DNA of 64,000 bases from assembly GCF_004571025.1 (NCBI RefSeq), contig NZ_SPQT01000001.1, positions 496,001 to 560,000 on the forward strand, written 5' to 3'. Positions 17,683 to 26,516 of the stretch are shown piece by piece (within the stretch, counting starts at the first letter, position 1; each line of letters starts with the position of its first letter). Source of the DNA: Bradyrhizobium niftali. GTDB taxonomy: Bacteria; Pseudomonadota; Alphaproteobacteria; Rhizobiales; Xanthobacteraceae. Under the pieces are notes generated by a model. That model was given only the letters and a program-made list of their open reading frames with translations. It had not been told where the DNA came from and searched no databases. The translations under genes were made by a program, and so were the position numbers.

Positions 17683-18588
17683 ATGAAGACGTTTCGCGGC
17701 ACCTACACCGTCATGATCACCCCGTTCACGCAAGGCGGCGACGTCGATGTCGCGGCGTTGCGCGCCTTTGTCGACTGGCAGATCGCGGAAGGCATTCATG
17801 GGCTGATCCCGCTCGGTTCGACCGGCGAATTCCTGTCCCTCGACGATGACGAGAAGGCACTGGTGGCGGAGGTCGTCATCGGCCAGGCCGCGGGGCGCGT
17901 GCCCGTGCTGATCGGCACCGGAGCGGAGGATACCCGCGAGGTGGTTCGCCTCAGCCGCCGTGCCGAAAAGCTGGGCGCCGACGGCGTCATGATCATTCCG
18001 CCGTTCTATTCGACGCCGACCGACGACGAACTCGTCCATCACTACAAGACGGTGGCCGACGCGATCGCGCTGCCGATCATGGTCTACAACAATCCGGCGA
18101 CCGCCAACGTCGATCTCAAGCCGCCTCTCGTGGCGCGCATCGCCGAGATCGACAATTGTCTCTATATCAAGGAGTCAACGCTGGAGGTGACGCGGGTGCG
18201 CGACATCATCCGGCTCTGCGGTGACAGGATGACCGTGTTCGGCGGCATCCTCGGCTTCGAATCCTTCGTCGAGGGCGCGCAAGGCTGGGTCGCTGTCGCC
18301 TCCAATGTCGTGCCGTCCGAGATGGCGCGCATCTTCAGCCTCGTCGCAGACGAGGGCGCCATCAAGGAGGCGCGTGAGCTCTATCTGAAATATCTGCCGG
18401 TGATCGAATTCGTCGGCGGCCAGGCCTATGTCGCCGGCAGCAAGGCGCTGCTCGGCCATATGGGGCTTGCGGTCGGCGACCCGCGCCCGCCGCGCCTGCC
18501 ATTGCCGGCCGCGCAGGACGCGGTTGCGCGTGCATTGGTCAAGGCGTTCGATCTCGCGTGGCGCGGCGCGTCCATTGCGGCTGCTTAA
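17683..18588 (+). CDS. dihydrodipicolinate synthase (DapA) family lyase 1
   Basis: Class I pyruvate-type aldolase/lyase of the DHDPS/N-acetylneuraminate lyase superfamily, 301 aa, TIM barrel. The Schiff-base Lys163 (YIKEST) and Tyr135 (VYNNP) are in place, and the GTTGE motif appears as GSTGEF. It is the most canonical of three family members in this locus. As the first gene of the LacI-controlled rightward operon it is more likely a catabolic oxo-acid aldolase or dehydratase than a lysine-biosynthesis enzyme. Confidence 0.85.
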   Translation: MKTFRGTYTVMITPFTQGGDVDVAALRAFVDWQIAEGIHGLIPLGSTGEFLSLDDDEKALVAEVVIGQAAGRVPVLIGTGAEDTREVVRLSRRAEKLGADGVMIIPPFYSTPTDDELVHHYKTVADAIALPIMVYNNPATANVDLKPPLVARIAEIDNCLYIKESTLEVTRVRDIIRLCGDRMTVFGGILGFESFVEGAQGWVAVASNVVPSEMARIFSLVADEGAIKEARELYLKYLPVIEFVGGQAYVAGSKALLGHMGLAVGDPRPPRLPLPAAQDAVARALVKAFDLAWRGASIAAA

Positions 18589-18602
18589 ACGGGTGTGACC
18601 GG

Positions 18603-19793
18603 ATGAACCTGCTCGACGGCGTCAAGATCCTCAGCTTCAACCATTATCTCGCAGGCCCGCTGGCCGCACAGACGCTCGCCGATCTCGGCGCCGACGTCAT
18701 TGCGGTCGAGCCGATCGAAGGCGCGTTTCAGCGCAACTGGGCGGTGGCCAATCATTTCGTTGCGGGCGACAGCGTCAATCATCTGGCGACCGGGCGCAAC
18801 AAGCGCAGTATCGCGGTCGATCTCAAGCATCCCGACGGCATCGCGGCCGTGAAGAAGCTGGTGGCGACCTCCGATGTCGTGATGGAGAATTTCCGGCCGG
18901 GGACCATGGCCAAGCTCGGCCTCGGCTACGAGACGCTGAAAGCGATCAATCCAGGCCTGATCTATGCGGTTGCAACCGGCTTTGGTTCGGAAGGGCCCTA
19001 CAAGGATCGTCCCGGCCAGGACCTGCTGCTCCAGGCCATGTCGGGCCTGGCGATGCGGACCGGGCGCGCCGATGGCGAGCCGACTGCTGTCGGCGCGGTG
19101 ATCGTCGATCAGCATGCGGCCTCGCTCTATGCCATGAGCATTCTCGCCGCGTTGTTTGCCCGGACCAGGACGGGGAAGGGGCAGCTCGTCGAGGTCAACC
19201 TCTATCAGGCCGCCCTAGATCTCCAGGTCGAGCCGCTGACCGCCTGGCTCAATGGCGCGCCGTCGCCGACGCCGCGCGGTCCGGCCGGAATCGCCGCCTG
19301 GTTCAGCCCCGGACCTTACGGCATTCACGCGACGGCCGATGGCCATCTCGCGATCTCCATGGCGGCGCCCAAGGCGCTGGCGGCAGGGCTCGACTGCGAA
19401 GAGTTGCAGCGGTTCGGCGAGGCCGACAGTTTCTCGAAGCGCGAGGAGATCACGCGGATCGTCGCGGCGCGCCTGAAACAGAAGTCGACTGCCGATTGGC
19501 TGCCCTTGCTTGAAGCGGCGCGGATCTGGCACGCGCCGGTGCAGGACTATCGCGACCTCGAGGCCGATCCCCAGCTTAGACATCTCGGCGTGTTCAAGTG
19601 TGCCGAGAGTGCAGGGGGCGCGCAAATCCGGATGGTCGCGCATCCCGCGCGCTATGACGGCCGGACACCGGAGGTGCGGCTGGTTCCGCAGCGGTTGGGT
19701 GCGCAGACGCGCGAGGTGCTCGGCGAGATCGGCTACGGCGCTGCCGACATTGACGCGATGATCGCCGGCAAGGCGGTGGGAGTGGCGCGATGA
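18603..19793 (+). CDS. family III CoA-transferase (CaiB/BaiF)
   Basis: CoA-transferase of the formyl-CoA/carnitine-CoA type, 396 aa. The catalytic Asp is Asp169 (VIVDQHA), the position known in formyl-CoA transferase, and the N-terminal block LAGPLAAQTLADLGADVIAVEP is typical. It would move CoA onto the pathway acid from another acyl-CoA. It starts 14 bp after the lyase and overlaps the following dehydrogenase gene by four bases (ATGA). It is mechanistically distinct from the family I enzyme on the opposite arm. Confidence 0.9.
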   Translation: MNLLDGVKILSFNHYLAGPLAAQTLADLGADVIAVEPIEGAFQRNWAVANHFVAGDSVNHLATGRNKRSIAVDLKHPDGIAAVKKLVATSDVVMENFRPGTMAKLGLGYETLKAINPGLIYAVATGFGSEGPYKDRPGQDLLLQAMSGLAMRTGRADGEPTAVGAVIVDQHAASLYAMSILAALFARTRTGKGQLVEVNLYQAALDLQVEPLTAWLNGAPSPTPRGPAGIAAWFSPGPYGIHATADGHLAISMAAPKALAAGLDCEELQRFGEADSFSKREEITRIVAARLKQKSTADWLPLLEAARIWHAPVQDYRDLEADPQLRHLGVFKCAESAGGAQIRMVAHPARYDGRTPEVRLVPQRLGAQTREVLGEIGYGAADIDAMIAGKAVGVAR

Positions 19794-20953
19794 TCGATTT
19801 TTCAATCCCCGAGGATACGCGCCTCCTGGTCGATACCGTCCGCCGCTTCGTGGAGACGGAGGTGCAACCTCTCGAGGACGAGGTGGAGCGGACGGCTACG
19901 GTGCCGGCCGATGTGCTGGCGGTCACCAAGGCCAAGGCACAGAAGCTCGGCCTGTATGCGATGAACATGCCGGCCGACATCGGTGGCGGCGGGCTGTCCT
20001 GCGTCGAGCATTGTCTCGTCGAGGAAGAGTTCGGCAAGACCTCCGATGCATTGATCCGCCGCGTGTTCGGCCAGGTCTATCCGATGCTGATGGCCTGCAA
20101 GGGCGACCAGGTCGAGCGCTATCTGCTGCCGACGGTGAAGGGCGACAAGATCTGCGCCATGGCGATCACCGAGCCGGGCGCCGGCTCGGATGCGGCCTCG
20201 ATCAGCACGACCGCTCATCTCGATGGCGACCAGTGGGTGCTCAACGGGACCAAGCATTTCATCAGCGACGGCGACATCGCCGATTACGTGATCCTGATGG
20301 CGCTGACCGACAAGGAGAAGCGCGCCCGGGGCGGCATCACGCTGTTTCTGGTCGATCGTGGCACAGCTGGCTTCAAGGTCGCGCGCACGCAGCCGATGAT
20401 GGGCCACCGCGGCTATGGCCATGCCGAGCTGACCTTCGAGGACTGCCGGATTCCGAAAGCGGCCGTGCTCGGCGAGGTCGGCGGCGGATTCAAGCTGATC
20501 ATGCAGAGCGTGCTCCAGATCCGGCTGGCTCATATTGGCGCCCGGGCGGTGGGCATGGCGCAGCGTGCGCTCGAGATGATGCGCAAGCATGCCGGCGAGC
20601 GGCGTCAGTTCGGCCAGCTCATCGGTGACTTCCAGATGGTGCAGAAACTCATCGCCGATTCCGCCACCGAGATCTTCGGCGTCAAGATGATGGTGATGAA
20701 CGCCGCCTGGGACATCGATCAGGGCCGGGATGCGCGCGACAAGGTCTCGATGATCAAGGTCGCGGCGTCCGAGATGCAGGGCCGCGTCGTCGACCGCGCC
20801 ATCCAGGTGTTCGGCGGCATGGGCTTCAGCAAGGACCTGCCGCTGGAGCGCATGTACCGCGACGCGCGCGTCACCCGCATCTACGACGGCACCTCCGAAA
20901 TCCACCGCATGCTGGTCGCGCGCAGCACCATCAAGAACGGCTTGCAGCTCTAG
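19790..20953 (+). CDS. acyl-CoA dehydrogenase
   Basis: FAD acyl-CoA dehydrogenase, 387 aa, with AITEPGAGSDAASI, GTKHFISDG, RRQFGQLIGDFQMVQ and an FGGMGFSKDLPLERMYRDAR block. The C-terminal loop reads RIYDGTSEIHR, so the position that is Glu in many family members is Asp366 here, as in a subset of dehydrogenases whose base may lie elsewhere. It is translationally coupled to the CoA-transferase and followed 11 bp later by the hotdog pair. It differs clearly from the enzyme at 14868. Confidence 0.9.
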   Translation: MIDFSIPEDTRLLVDTVRRFVETEVQPLEDEVERTATVPADVLAVTKAKAQKLGLYAMNMPADIGGGGLSCVEHCLVEEEFGKTSDALIRRVFGQVYPMLMACKGDQVERYLLPTVKGDKICAMAITEPGAGSDAASISTTAHLDGDQWVLNGTKHFISDGDIADYVILMALTDKEKRARGGITLFLVDRGTAGFKVARTQPMMGHRGYGHAELTFEDCRIPKAAVLGEVGGGFKLIMQSVLQIRLAHIGARAVGMAQRALEMMRKHAGERRQFGQLIGDFQMVQKLIADSATEIFGVKMMVMNAAWDIDQGRDARDKVSMIKVAASEMQGRVVDRAIQVFGGMGFSKDLPLERMYRDARVTRIYDGTSEIHRMLVARSTIKNGLQL

Positions 20954-20964
20954 GGAAACGACCG

Positions 20965-21372
20965 ATGTCTCACGCACCTCTCAAGCCCGGCGCCGTCTTC
21001 GCCTTCCGCAAGACCATGACGGTGGCGGAGCAGGCGATGTTCACCGGCATCAGTGGCAATCTTGGTGGCCTCTATGTCGATGCCGTCCGCGCCAGGAAGG
21101 CCGGCGCCTCCAACATGGTCGCCTTCGAGCTCGCGGTCGGCGGCCTTGCCACGACCTGCCTCAGCCAGCTCGGCGGACCGACGCGGCGGATCGGCAGCAT
21201 CGCGCTGAATTTCGCTGCGCCCGTGATCGTCGGCGAGTCCGTCGAGGCCAAGGCCGAGATCGTCTCGGTTGCGGGTGATGACGCGGTCTGCCGCGTCACC
21301 TGCACGCTGTCGCCCTCGGGGGCGACCGTGGTGGACGGTACTGCGACGCTGGTTCCGTTTGCGAAGGGCTGA
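20965..21372 (+). CDS. MaoC/hotdog-like protein without the catalytic Asp-His pair
   Basis: Hotdog-fold protein, 135 aa, similar to MaoC hydratases or FapR/thioesterase-type domains. The segment that should hold the hydratase motif (GDxNPxH) reads GNLGGLYVD, with Asn32 and Tyr37 in place of the catalytic Asp and His. It is unlikely to hydrate on its own. It precedes a second hotdog gene by three bases; that one has the motif. An inactive plus active pair resembles heteromeric double-hotdog hydratases such as HadAB, which suggests a structural subunit. Confidence 0.75.
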   Translation: MSHAPLKPGAVFAFRKTMTVAEQAMFTGISGNLGGLYVDAVRARKAGASNMVAFELAVGGLATTCLSQLGGPTRRIGSIALNFAAPVIVGESVEAKAEIVSVAGDDAVCRVTCTLSPSGATVVDGTATLVPFAKG

Positions 21373-21375
21373 GCC

Positions 21376-21807
21376 ATGTACGAGCCGAAATCCTTCGACG
21401 ATCTGAAGGTGAACGACAGGGTCAGCCTCAGCAAGACCATCACCGAGGCGGACGGTGCGCTCTATATTGCCGCGACCGGCGATTTCGGCCCCGTCCATGT
21501 CGACGAGGTCTATGCGGGCGCAACGCGCTTCGGCCGAAGGCTGGCACCGGGGATCATGGTCGCGGGGCTCTGCACCAGCATCCTCACCAGCGAACTGGTT
21601 GGCACGATCGGCGTCTCTGTCGAGGACCGGTTCTGGTTCACCGGCCCGGTGTTCTACGGCGACACACTCACCTTCGACGTCTGGATCGCCGAGCAGCACG
21701 ACGAGACCCGCACGATCATCTGGGAAGCAAGCGCCCGCAACGAGGGCGGCCTCGAGGTGCTGAAGGCGCGCGCGAGCCTGAAATTCCCGCGGCGGAAACC
21801 GTCATGA
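21376..21807 (+). CDS. MaoC family hydratase
   Basis: Hotdog-fold hydratase, 143 aa. The motif ATGDFGPVHVDE provides Asp36 and His41, the expected catalytic pair, followed by LAPGIMVAGL. It is probably the active subunit of a complex with the preceding protein, acting on the enoyl-CoA formed by the dehydrogenase. It overlaps the next lyase gene by four bases. Confidence 0.85.
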   Translation: MYEPKSFDDLKVNDRVSLSKTITEADGALYIAATGDFGPVHVDEVYAGATRFGRRLAPGIMVAGLCTSILTSELVGTIGVSVEDRFWFTGPVFYGDTLTFDVWIAEQHDETRTIIWEASARNEGGLEVLKARASLKFPRRKPS

Positions 21808-22757
21808 GCAAGCCGATGAAGAAACCTGACTTGCGCGGCGTCACGGTCGCGACCGTGCTGCCCTTCAAGGACGACAGCGCGATCGACTGGGACGGTTACG
21901 CCCGCGTGCTGGACTATTGTGCCTGTCCGGACGGCATCGCGGCCGTGTTCGTCAACGGACATGCCGGCGAGGGCGGGTCGCTCTCGGATGACGAGCGACA
22001 GGCGGTGATCGAGCGGACGCGCAGGCAAATCGGCGGCAAGCCGCTGCTGGCCGGCATCATCGCGCATTCCACCGCGGAGGCGATCCATCAGGCGCAGCTC
22101 GCGGAAGCTGCCGGCGCCGATTGCGCCGTGTTGTTCCCGCCGCCACCGCTTGGTGGCGGCGCATCGGCGACCTCGCGTGCACCGGTGGCCTTCGTGCAGT
22201 CGGTCAGTTCCGCCATCGGCATTCCAGTGTCGATCTTCCAATATCCACTGGCGTCCGGATTTGGCTACTCGCCGGAGACGCTGGCGAAGATCGCAGCGCT
22301 CGACGGTGTCGTCGCCATCAAGGAAGGCAGCGACACCATCTTCGCCTATGACGAGAACCGCCGGGCGGTGAAGCAGGCCGATCCCACCGTCGCGATCCTG
22401 CCGTCGAATTTCAACTGGTTCCTGCCGCAGCTTGCCATCGGCGGCGACGGCATTCTCTCGGGTCTCGTCAGCCTCGCGCCGGATCTGTTCGTCGCGCTCT
22501 GGCAGGCGGCGCTCGCTGATGATCTCACGGCGCTGCGCGCCGTCAACGAGCGGCTCTATCCGATCGTGCGGGCGATCTACGGGCCGGCGCCGATCATGGA
22601 CATGCACACGCGCATGAAAGTCGGGCTCAAGGCGCTCGGCCTGATCCAAAATGCGGATCCGCGACCGCCGTTGCTGCCGGTCGTTCCTGCGCTGTGCGAC
22701 GTCATTGCAACGACCGTCGGCGCGGCGCGCGCGGCCGGCAACATCCGCCTGGCGTGA
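21804..22757 (+). CDS. dihydrodipicolinate synthase family lyase 2
   Basis: DHDPS-superfamily TIM barrel, 317 aa. The Schiff-base Lys173 is present (AIKEGSD). The GTTGE motif is replaced by NGHAGE (51-56), and the usual active-site Tyr position is Phe145 with a Tyr two residues later (IFQYP). These changes set it apart from lyase 1 and suggest different acid substrates. It overlaps the hydratase gene and is followed by a small barrel protein gene. Confidence 0.82.
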   Translation: MSKPMKKPDLRGVTVATVLPFKDDSAIDWDGYARVLDYCACPDGIAAVFVNGHAGEGGSLSDDERQAVIERTRRQIGGKPLLAGIIAHSTAEAIHQAQLAEAAGADCAVLFPPPPLGGGASATSRAPVAFVQSVSSAIGIPVSIFQYPLASGFGYSPETLAKIAALDGVVAIKEGSDTIFAYDENRRAVKQADPTVAILPSNFNWFLPQLAIGGDGILSGLVSLAPDLFVALWQAALADDLTALRAVNERLYPIVRAIYGPAPIMDMHTRMKVGLKALGLIQNADPRPPLLPVVPALCDVIATTVGAARAAGNIRLA

Positions 22758-22768
22758 CGGAGGCACGG

Positions 22769-23071
22769 ATGCCCGACGAGGCCTTCATCCACATCGTGCG
22801 GGTCGACATCGATCCCGAGCACGAGGCCGCGTTCAACGCCTGGTACGAGCAGAGGCATTTTCCCGATCTGCTCGCCTGTCCCGGCTGGCTGTCCGCAAAG
22901 CGCTTCGTCTCGATCGGCGAGGGACCAAAATACGCGGCCATTTACGAAGTCGCGGGACGATGGGCGTTCGAGACGCCGGAGTTCCTGAAGGTGAAGGGTT
23001 TCGGTCCGTTCGAATCCCTGGTGAAGAACTTCATGCGAATCCAGCTCAAGCCGATGTCGGGATCGGCTTGA
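22769..23071 (+). CDS. small dimeric alpha/beta-barrel protein (EthD/DUF4286-like)
   Basis: 100-aa protein with a ferredoxin-like pattern and the block FNAWYEQRHFPDLLACPGW, which resembles EthD/DUF4286-type dimeric alpha-beta barrels. These often isomerise or protect reactive intermediates, but no function is established for this one. The ATG at 22769 follows a GGAGG-like site (ACGGAGGCACGG). It is the seventh gene of the rightward LacI-linked operon. Confidence 0.68.
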   Translation: MPDEAFIHIVRVDIDPEHEAAFNAWYEQRHFPDLLACPGWLSAKRFVSIGEGPKYAAIYEVAGRWAFETPEFLKVKGFGPFESLVKNFMRIQLKPMSGSA

Positions 23072-23193
23072 GGGAGCGAAGACGATGCTGCCTGTCGTGT
23101 CGTGCGATCCGGCCGGCCGCATCCAAGAAACATTGAGGGGGAAACCCGGGCGAGGGACTGCATCGGTCATTGGCGTCTTACTGGAGGTATCAC

Positions 23194-24030
23194 ATGCTCT
23201 CGACACTGCTTCGCCTGAGTGCGGCGGCCGCACTCGCTCTCGCATCCACGGCTGCGCATGCGGCCTGTACGCCCGGGATTACCGACGACAATCTGATTGC
23301 GCCCGGGAAGTTGCAGCTCTCGATCAATCCGACCAACCCGCCGCAGCAATTCGTCGACAAGGACGGCCAGTTGCAGGGCCTCAACGTGGAACTCGCCGCC
23401 GAGCTCGGCAAGCGGTTGTGTCTTCCGGTCGAACTCGTCCGGATGGATTTTCCGGCGATGATCCCGGCCATGAACGCAGGCCGCATCGACGGCATCGACA
23501 CCGGCATGTTCTGGACCGAGGAACGTTCGAAGCTGATGTACATGGTGCCGTACGCCATTCAGGCGATTTCGGTCGTGGTTGCGCCCGACAGCGGCACAAA
23601 AATTGCTACCGAAAATGATCTGATCGGAAAAACATCGGCCGTCGAGGTCAGCACCTACCAGATGAACTGGCTCAAGAAGCTCAGCGATGCGAGCGTGGCG
23701 AAGGGCGGCGCAGCCGTCGAGATGCGGACGTTCCCCACCGCCACCAACGTCGTCAGTGCGCTGCTGGCCGGCCAGGTGGACAACGCGCTGCTCGTCGATA
23801 GCGTGGCGCGGGATCTCACCGGCCGCGGCCGCGTCAAGGAAGTGCTGAGCGGCCTCGGTACGGCGCGCACCACGCTCGGTTTCCGCAACAAGACGGTGGT
23901 CGACGCCGTCGTCAAGGCGCTGAATGCCATGCGCGCCGACGGCAGCTACCAGGCGCTGTTCGACAAGTTCGGACTGACCAGCATGCCGGCCGATCAGCCG
24001 CTTGCGATCGCCGGCCCGGGTCCGGCCTGA
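23194..24030 (+). CDS. ABC transporter substrate-binding protein, polar amino acid family
   Basis: Periplasmic family 3 binding protein, 278 aa, with a clear signal peptide ending AAHA just before Cys-Thr-Pro. The mature protein has [19 protein letters not shown] and [16 protein letters not shown]. It is the paralogue of the orphan protein at 11861. The ATG at 23194 is preceded by TGGAGGT. A 122-bp gap before it may hold an additional promoter. The permease and ATPase genes follow directly. Confidence 0.88.
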   Translation: MLSTLLRLSAAAALALASTAAHAACTPGITDDNLIAPGKLQLSINPTNPPQQFVDKDGQLQGLNVELAAELGKRLCLPVELVRMDFPAMIPAMNAGRIDGIDTGMFWTEERSKLMYMVPYAIQAISVVVAPDSGTKIATENDLIGKTSAVEVSTYQMNWLKKLSDASVAKGGAAVEMRTFPTATNVVSALLAGQVDNALLVDSVARDLTGRGRVKEVLSGLGTARTTLGFRNKTVVDAVVKALNAMRADGSYQALFDKFGLTSMPADQPLAIAGPGPA

Positions 24031-24042
24031 GGAGACGAGCCG

Positions 24043-24774
24043 ATGAGCCATTTCAGTCCGACGGCCGCCGTCAACTACTTCTTCAACTACTTCCTGATGA
24101 AGGGTGTGCTCGTCACCATCGGCCTGACGGTGGCGGCTGTCATCGGCGGATTGATTCTCGGCATGGGCATCGCGTTGATGCGCATGTCGTCCAACCCCGT
24201 GCTGTCAGGCTTCTCGCGCTTCTACATCTGGTTCTTCCGCGGCACGCCGCTGCTGATCCAGCTCGTGGTGATCTACAGCGGCTTGCCGCAGCTCGGGATC
24301 AAGTTCTCCGTCATCACCTGCGCGCTGGTCGGGCTCATTCTCAACGAGGCGGCCTACCTCGCCGAGATCGTGCGCAGCGGCTTCATGGCCGTTTCGGCAG
24401 GGCAGCGCGAAGCCGCCTGGGCGCTCAGCCTGTCGCCCTGGGTGACGTTCCGCCGTGTGACCCTGCCGCAGGCGTTCCGGCTGATGATCCCGCCGCTCGG
24501 CAACTCCATCAACTCGCTCCTGAAGGCGACCTCGCTCGCCTCGGTGATCTCGGTCGAGGAGCTCATGCGCCGCAGCGACATGCTGATGCAGGAGCATTTC
24601 CAGATCCTCGAAGTCTACGCGGCGGCCACGGCCTATTACCTGATCCTCACCTCGGTCTGGGATGCGATTCAACGCCGGCTGGAGAAGCATTTTGGCCGGT
24701 CGAGTGCCGCGAAGTCCAGGCGGATCGCGGCGACGGCACCGGTTGCGCAGACGAGCGTGGAGGCCCGGGCATGA
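24043..24774 (+). CDS. ABC transporter permease, polar amino acid family
   Basis: Permease of the His/Glu/Gln/Arg/opine family, 243 aa, with about five helices, the RGTPLLIQL block after the second helix and the EAA loop [20 protein letters not shown]. Only one permease gene is present, so a homodimer is likely. It is followed by the ATPase with a four-base overlap. Confidence 0.88.
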   Translation: MSHFSPTAAVNYFFNYFLMKGVLVTIGLTVAAVIGGLILGMGIALMRMSSNPVLSGFSRFYIWFFRGTPLLIQLVVIYSGLPQLGIKFSVITCALVGLILNEAAYLAEIVRSGFMAVSAGQREAAWALSLSPWVTFRRVTLPQAFRLMIPPLGNSINSLLKATSLASVISVEELMRRSDMLMQEHFQILEVYAAATAYYLILTSVWDAIQRRLEKHFGRSSAAKSRRIAATAPVAQTSVEARA

Positions 24775-25571
24775 GCGAGATATCGATGAATACGGCTAGC
24801 GGTGTCGAAGGCGCAACGGCGCAATCGCAATTGCGCGATGTGCCTGCGGTTCGTATGGAGGCCGTCTACAAGCACTATGGCGACTTCACCGCGCTGGACC
24901 AGGTCGATCTCAAGGTCGCCAAGGGCGAGAAGATCGTGGTCTGCGGTCCCTCCGGCTCGGGCAAGTCGACGCTCATTCGCTGCATCAACCATATCGAGAA
25001 GCACGACGAGGGCCTGATCTACGTCAACGGCGTCGAGCTCGATCATCAGCGCAAGAACATCGATGCGGTCAGGCGCGACACCGGCATGGTGTTCCAGAGC
25101 TTCAACCTGTTCCCGCACATGACGGTGCTGGAGAACTGCATCCTGGCGCCGATGACCGTGAATGGCATGTCGGAGGCGGAGGCAAAGGACCTCGCCATGC
25201 ATTTCCTCACCAAGGTCCGGATTCCGGACCAGGCCGAGAAATTTCCCGGCCAGCTCTCGGGCGGCCAGCAACAGCGCGTCGCCATCGCACGCGCGCTGTG
25301 CATGCGGCCGAAGATCATGCTGTTCGACGAGCCGACCTCCGCACTCGACCCCGAGATGGTCAAGGAGGTGCTGGAAACGATGAAGAAGCTCGCGGAGGAG
25401 GGCATGACCATGCTGTGCGTGACCCACGAGATGGGCTTCGCCCGCGAGGTCGCCGACCGCATCGTGTTCATGAACGAGGGCAAGGTCGTGGAGCAGGCTG
25501 CGCCGGAGGAGTTCTTCCAGCATCCGAAGTCCGAGCGGGCGCGGACGTTCCTCGACCAGATCATTCACTAG
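24771..25571 (+). CDS. ABC transporter ATP-binding protein, polar amino acid family (GlnQ-like)
   Basis: ATPase, 266 aa, with an N-terminal extension of about 25 residues before the domain. Walker A (GPSGSGKST), signature LSGGQQQRV, Walker B ([12 protein letters not shown]) and the switch His ([14 protein letters not shown]) are present. It energises the permease at 24043 and could serve both binding proteins of this locus. Confidence 0.9.
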   Translation: MSEISMNTASGVEGATAQSQLRDVPAVRMEAVYKHYGDFTALDQVDLKVAKGEKIVVCGPSGSGKSTLIRCINHIEKHDEGLIYVNGVELDHQRKNIDAVRRDTGMVFQSFNLFPHMTVLENCILAPMTVNGMSEAEAKDLAMHFLTKVRIPDQAEKFPGQLSGGQQQRVAIARALCMRPKIMLFDEPTSALDPEMVKEVLETMKKLAEEGMTMLCVTHEMGFAREVADRIVFMNEGKVVEQAAPEEFFQHPKSERARTFLDQIIH

Positions 25572-25574
25572 CCG

Positions 25575-26516
25575 ATGTCGAGCGGGATGCGGACATTCAG
25601 CGATCGCCTGCGCGGCATCCATGCCGCCACGATCGTGCCGATGACACCTGATTATGGGATAGATGAGGCGCAGCTGGCGGCGCATCTCGCCGCGGTTGCG
25701 TCCACGCCGGGCATCAATGGGCTGTTGGTCAACGGCCACGCCGGTGAGAATTTTGTGCTGTCGCTCGCCGAAAAACAGCGCGTGGTGGAGCTGGCGCGCG
25801 AGTACGCACCGAAAGACTGCCTGATCGTCTCTGGCGTCAATCACGAATCAAGCCTGGAGGCCGCGCGAGAGGCGGCTGTGCTGGAGCGGGCGGGCGCGGA
25901 CGGACTTCTGGTGTTCCCTCCCAACAGCTGGGCGCTCGGTCACGCCGATGACTGCGTCATCGCGCATCACCGCCATATCCGCGAAGCGACAACCGCACCC
26001 TTGATGCTCTACGCTGCACCAGTTGGTGCGGGAGCCATGGCCTATGCGCCGCCGCTGCTGGAGCAGCTCATCGCCGATCGCCGCTTCGTCGCAATCAAGG
26101 AAGGCAGCTGGGAGGTCGCGACCTACGAGCAGAATCTGAGGTTGATTCAGAAGCTGCGTCCGGAGTTCGTTGTGCTCGGCTCCGGTGACGAACATCTGCT
26201 GACAAGCTACCTCGTCGGTTCGGCCGGCAGCCAGGTCAGCCTCGCCTGCGTCGTGCCGGAGCTTGTCGTCAGCCTTTGGAACGCGGCAGAATCCGGAGAC
26301 TGGGAGCGGGCGCGCGCCGCGCACGAGAAGCTATATCCGCTTGCGGTCGCGATCTATCGCGATGCACCGGGAGGACGCGCGACGGTGCGGCTCAAGGCCT
26401 GCCTGAAATTGCTTGGGCGTCTCTCATGCGACGCGGCGCGACCGCCGCAGCCGCCGGCAATGGCGAACGAATTGCGGGCGCTGGAACAGGCACTTCGGAT
26501 CGCCGGCGCGCTTTAG
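25575..26516 (+). CDS. dihydrodipicolinate synthase family lyase 3
   Basis: Third DHDPS-superfamily protein of the locus, 313 aa. Lys175 (AIKEGSW) and Tyr146 (MLYAAP) are present, and the GTTGE motif is NGHAGENF as in lyase 2. It starts three bases after the ATPase stop and ends the rightward operon. Its stop codon overlaps the convergent monooxygenase stop (26513-26516). The presence of three paralogues in one operon suggests different steps or substrates rather than redundancy. Confidence 0.83.
   Translation: MSSGMRTFSDRLRGIHAATIVPMTPDYGIDEAQLAAHLAAVASTPGINGLLVNGHAGENFVLSLAEKQRVVELAREYAPKDCLIVSGVNHESSLEAAREAAVLERAGADGLLVFPPNSWALGHADDCVIAHHRHIREATTAPLMLYAAPVGAGAMAYAPPLLEQLIADRRFVAIKEGSWEVATYEQNLRLIQKLRPEFVVLGSGDEHLLTSYLVGSAGSQVSLACVVPELVVSLWNAAESGDWERARAAHEKLYPLAVAIYRDAPGGRATVRLKACLKLLGRLSCDAARPPQPPAMANELRALEQALRIAGAL

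Noticed and set aside
17683..18588. The first DHDPS-family protein as the lysine biosynthesis enzyme DapA
   Set aside because: It sits in a LacI-controlled catabolic operon with two other family members and a CoA-transferase, and its GSTGEF loop differs from the usual GTTGE; a housekeeping role is unlikely.
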